Assembly (NCBI GenBank): GCA_025093555.1
Contig: JAIWNF010000026.1
Coordinates: 620,001 to 684,000 of the forward strand
Direction of reading: 5' to 3'
Source of the DNA: Circinella umbellata
Taxonomy: Eukaryota; Mucoromycota; Mucoromycetes; Mucorales; Lichtheimiaceae
DNA length: 64,000 nucleotides
Shown: in pieces, positions 62,671 through 64,000 of the stretch
Layout of the letters: the number at the start of each line of letters is the position of its first letter
Numbering within the stretch: the first letter of the stretch is position 1
The notes under the pieces: generated by a model
Database searches by the model: none
Told to the model about the DNA's origin: nothing
The model's input: only the letters and a program-made list of their open reading frames with translations
Translations under genes and position numbers: made by a program

Positions 62671-64000
62671 TTAAAAAAAGTAAAACAACGATGGTGAATG
62701 TACGGTAAATTTGAGATAAGCATTCAATCCAACAGCAAACATTAAAGCAACACAAATGAAAGTGGGACCAGTTGTTTCATCATAGGGTCCAGCTGATCGT
62801 GCACGGATCAACTCTCGACGACGATAGTACAAGCCTACACCATAAATCAAGGTGGACAAAGAGACAAGGGTATATACCACACCGCTGACCTTGCCGACGG
62901 CATCACCAGCGTTAAAAAGTGCAAGCGAAAATGTTGAGAGAAGTGTTCCAAGGGACATCCAAGAAAAATAAGTACGCTCATTGGCAAAAAAGACCTTGGG
63001 TTCTACACGTAGAGGTGTTATAACCTTTTTAGGCACTCTGACACCAGGTGGCAACACAACAGGTGGACGTTTTGAATTATTGTCGTTCTTTGGCTTATCA
63101 CTCCATTGGCTCCATATTTGCTTGAACGTTTGTACTACCGAAGTAGATGATGAATTATCTACTGGTGCTGCAGCAGCAGCCGATGATGAACCATTTTCTA
63201 CTGATACTATACCATTGTTGATACCCATGTACGATGAACTAGATCCCCGATTTCCTAACAGCGATGTACGTTCTGTAACAGTTCCAGTAGTGGATGCGGG
63301 GATAGACGAGCGTTGTCGGAAAGCAGGTTGATCCTCAGTAGAATTTATCAATGATGATGGAGGTGATGCTTTGTCCTTGCCCTTGTGAGATTTTTTCGAC
63401 ACCGAAGGTGTTTGGGAGGGTAATACTGGTAACTGTTCGACCACTTCTTCATCGATTTGAGCAAGCCAATAGGGAAGTAATGCGACACGGGTATCAAAGA
63501 TGAGCGCAATACCATGCACAAATTTGCTAAAATGATGTGCTTCTTCAAGAATTCCACTTTCTTCCAGATCCACAATCCACTCAGGCTCAGGTGTACCACT
63601 TGGAAGGTCAAGTTTAATTTCAAAAGTAGCGTATGGGTAACGATTAATTTCACTTGATGGCAACTTGGGAAAAGGATACTCAATATCAACGTCGGAACGG
63701 TGCCATTGACCATCTGAACGACGTACTGTCTTGTCATCAGCAAACAACCCAGAATCTTCACGAATGAAACATAAGTCAGTATCAAGAGCCATACGGACAC
63801 GAGTATCGCCTGGTATTTGAAAAGCTGTCCGTCGATAATAGGTGCGCAAGACAGGATGCATACGGTTTTCCAAAATCATCTGTTGTACATTTCTGGCAAG
63901 TTGTTCAAAACGTTCGATATCTTGTTCTGACTTGCCCATGTTATTGCGCATTTTGGTAATAGATTTTTCAATAAAGATTTTTTCACCACGTAAGAACCCT
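62671..64000 (-). CDS. VTC complex subunit, VTC2/3-like (partial, N-terminus outside window)
   Basis: An open frame runs from the right window edge (reading GFLRGEKIFIEKSITK) to the stop at 62671 without an intron, about 443 residues. The visible part is the C-terminal section of the polyphosphate polymerase-like tunnel domain (TRVRMALDTDLCFIRED, TFEIKLDLPSG, HFSKFVHGIAL), a Ser/Pro-rich linker, and the DUF202 membrane domain with about three membrane segments (VEPKVFFANERTYFSWM, then LALFNAGDAVGKV and YTLVSLSTLIYGVGLYY). The VTC complex makes polyphosphate and moves it into the vacuole. The linker and RVEPKVFFANERT motif resemble Vtc2/Vtc3 rather than Vtc4. The tunnel keeps the Arg-x-Arg and Glu-x-Lys motifs, so loss of catalysis cannot be assumed. 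The SPX domain should lie off the right edge. Confidence 0.88.
   Translation of the reverse strand, partial: GFLRGEKIFIEKSITKMRNNMGKSEQDIERFEQLARNVQQMILENRMHPVLRTYYRRTAFQIPGDTRVRMALDTDLCFIREDSGLFADDKTVRRSDGQWHRSDVDIEYPFPKLPSSEINRYPYATFEIKLDLPSGTPEPEWIVDLEESGILEEAHHFSKFVHGIALIFDTRVALLPYWLAQIDEEVVEQLPVLPSQTPSVSKKSHKGKDKASPPSSLINSTEDQPAFRQRSSIPASTTGTVTERTSLLGNRGSSSSYMGINNGIVSVENGSSSAAAAAPVDNSSSTSVVQTFKQIWSQWSDKPKNDNNSKRPPVVLPPGVRVPKKVITPLRVEPKVFFANERTYFSWMSLGTLLSTFSLALFNAGDAVGKVSGVVYTLVSLSTLIYGVGLYYRRRELIRARSAGPYDETTGPTFICVALMFAVGLNAYLKFTVHSPSLFYFF

Overview
This is a eukaryotic nuclear window, most likely from an early-diverging fungus of the Mucoromycota. The reasons are AT-rich intergenic DNA, many short (about 50-160 nt) spliceosomal introns with GTAWGT-type donors and A/T-rich branch regions, CAA/CAG-rich leaders, long Gln/Asn/Ser tracts, and best family matches to fungal housekeeping genes. 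I rebuilt gene models by joining exons at GT/AG sites. For every main gene the joined length is a multiple of three, which supports the models. No rRNA, CRISPR array or convincing tRNA gene was seen.

Layout, left to right. 1-3749: gene-poor, with a few coding-like scraps, a GC-rich patch and a (GA)n microsatellite. 3750-4977 (-): tetraspanin. 8684-12085 (+): La-related protein 1 (LARP1). 13774-18905 (+): NuA4 scaffold VID21/EAF1. 21177-21519 (-): a very small gene that codes only for a calcineurin A tail. 21520-26595: a long gene desert. 26596-27517 (+) and 27611-29021 (-): two convergent unrecognised genes. 30603-34639 (-): an Integrator subunit 10-like protein. 35878-37146 (-): an MBIP-like protein. 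38932-39120 (-): a small secreted peptide. 41333-49173 (+): a Dcr2-like metallophosphatase. 49174-54317: a graveyard of decayed genes and elements. 55628-59041 (-): POP1 of RNase P/MRP. 59278-60656 (+): ALG5. 60981-62386 (+): MGR3-like mitochondrial TPR protein. 62671-64000 (-, cut by the window edge): VTC polyphosphate complex subunit.

The main discovery is a roughly 4.6 kb Crypton-type tyrosine-recombinase transposon lodged inside intron 9 of the Dcr2-like gene. It carries a spliced recombinase gene with R, HxxR and Y motifs and a C-terminal GCR1-like DNA-binding domain. Both ends hold clusters of GGGACTT/AAGTCCC motifs. The recombinase has one frameshift and one nonsense codon, so this copy is probably dead, while the host gene stays readable once the huge intron is removed. 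Other notable points are the calcineurin tail-only gene, an Integrator subunit in a fungus, and a SINE-like insertion with a perfect 12-bp target duplication nested in a TA-flanked inverted-repeat element.

Most other genes are ordinary housekeeping functions: translation control (LARP1), histone acetylation (VID21), RNA processing (POP1, INTS10-like), glycosylation (ALG5), mitochondrial proteostasis (MGR3) and polyphosphate (VTC). They are not an operon and I see no shared pathway.
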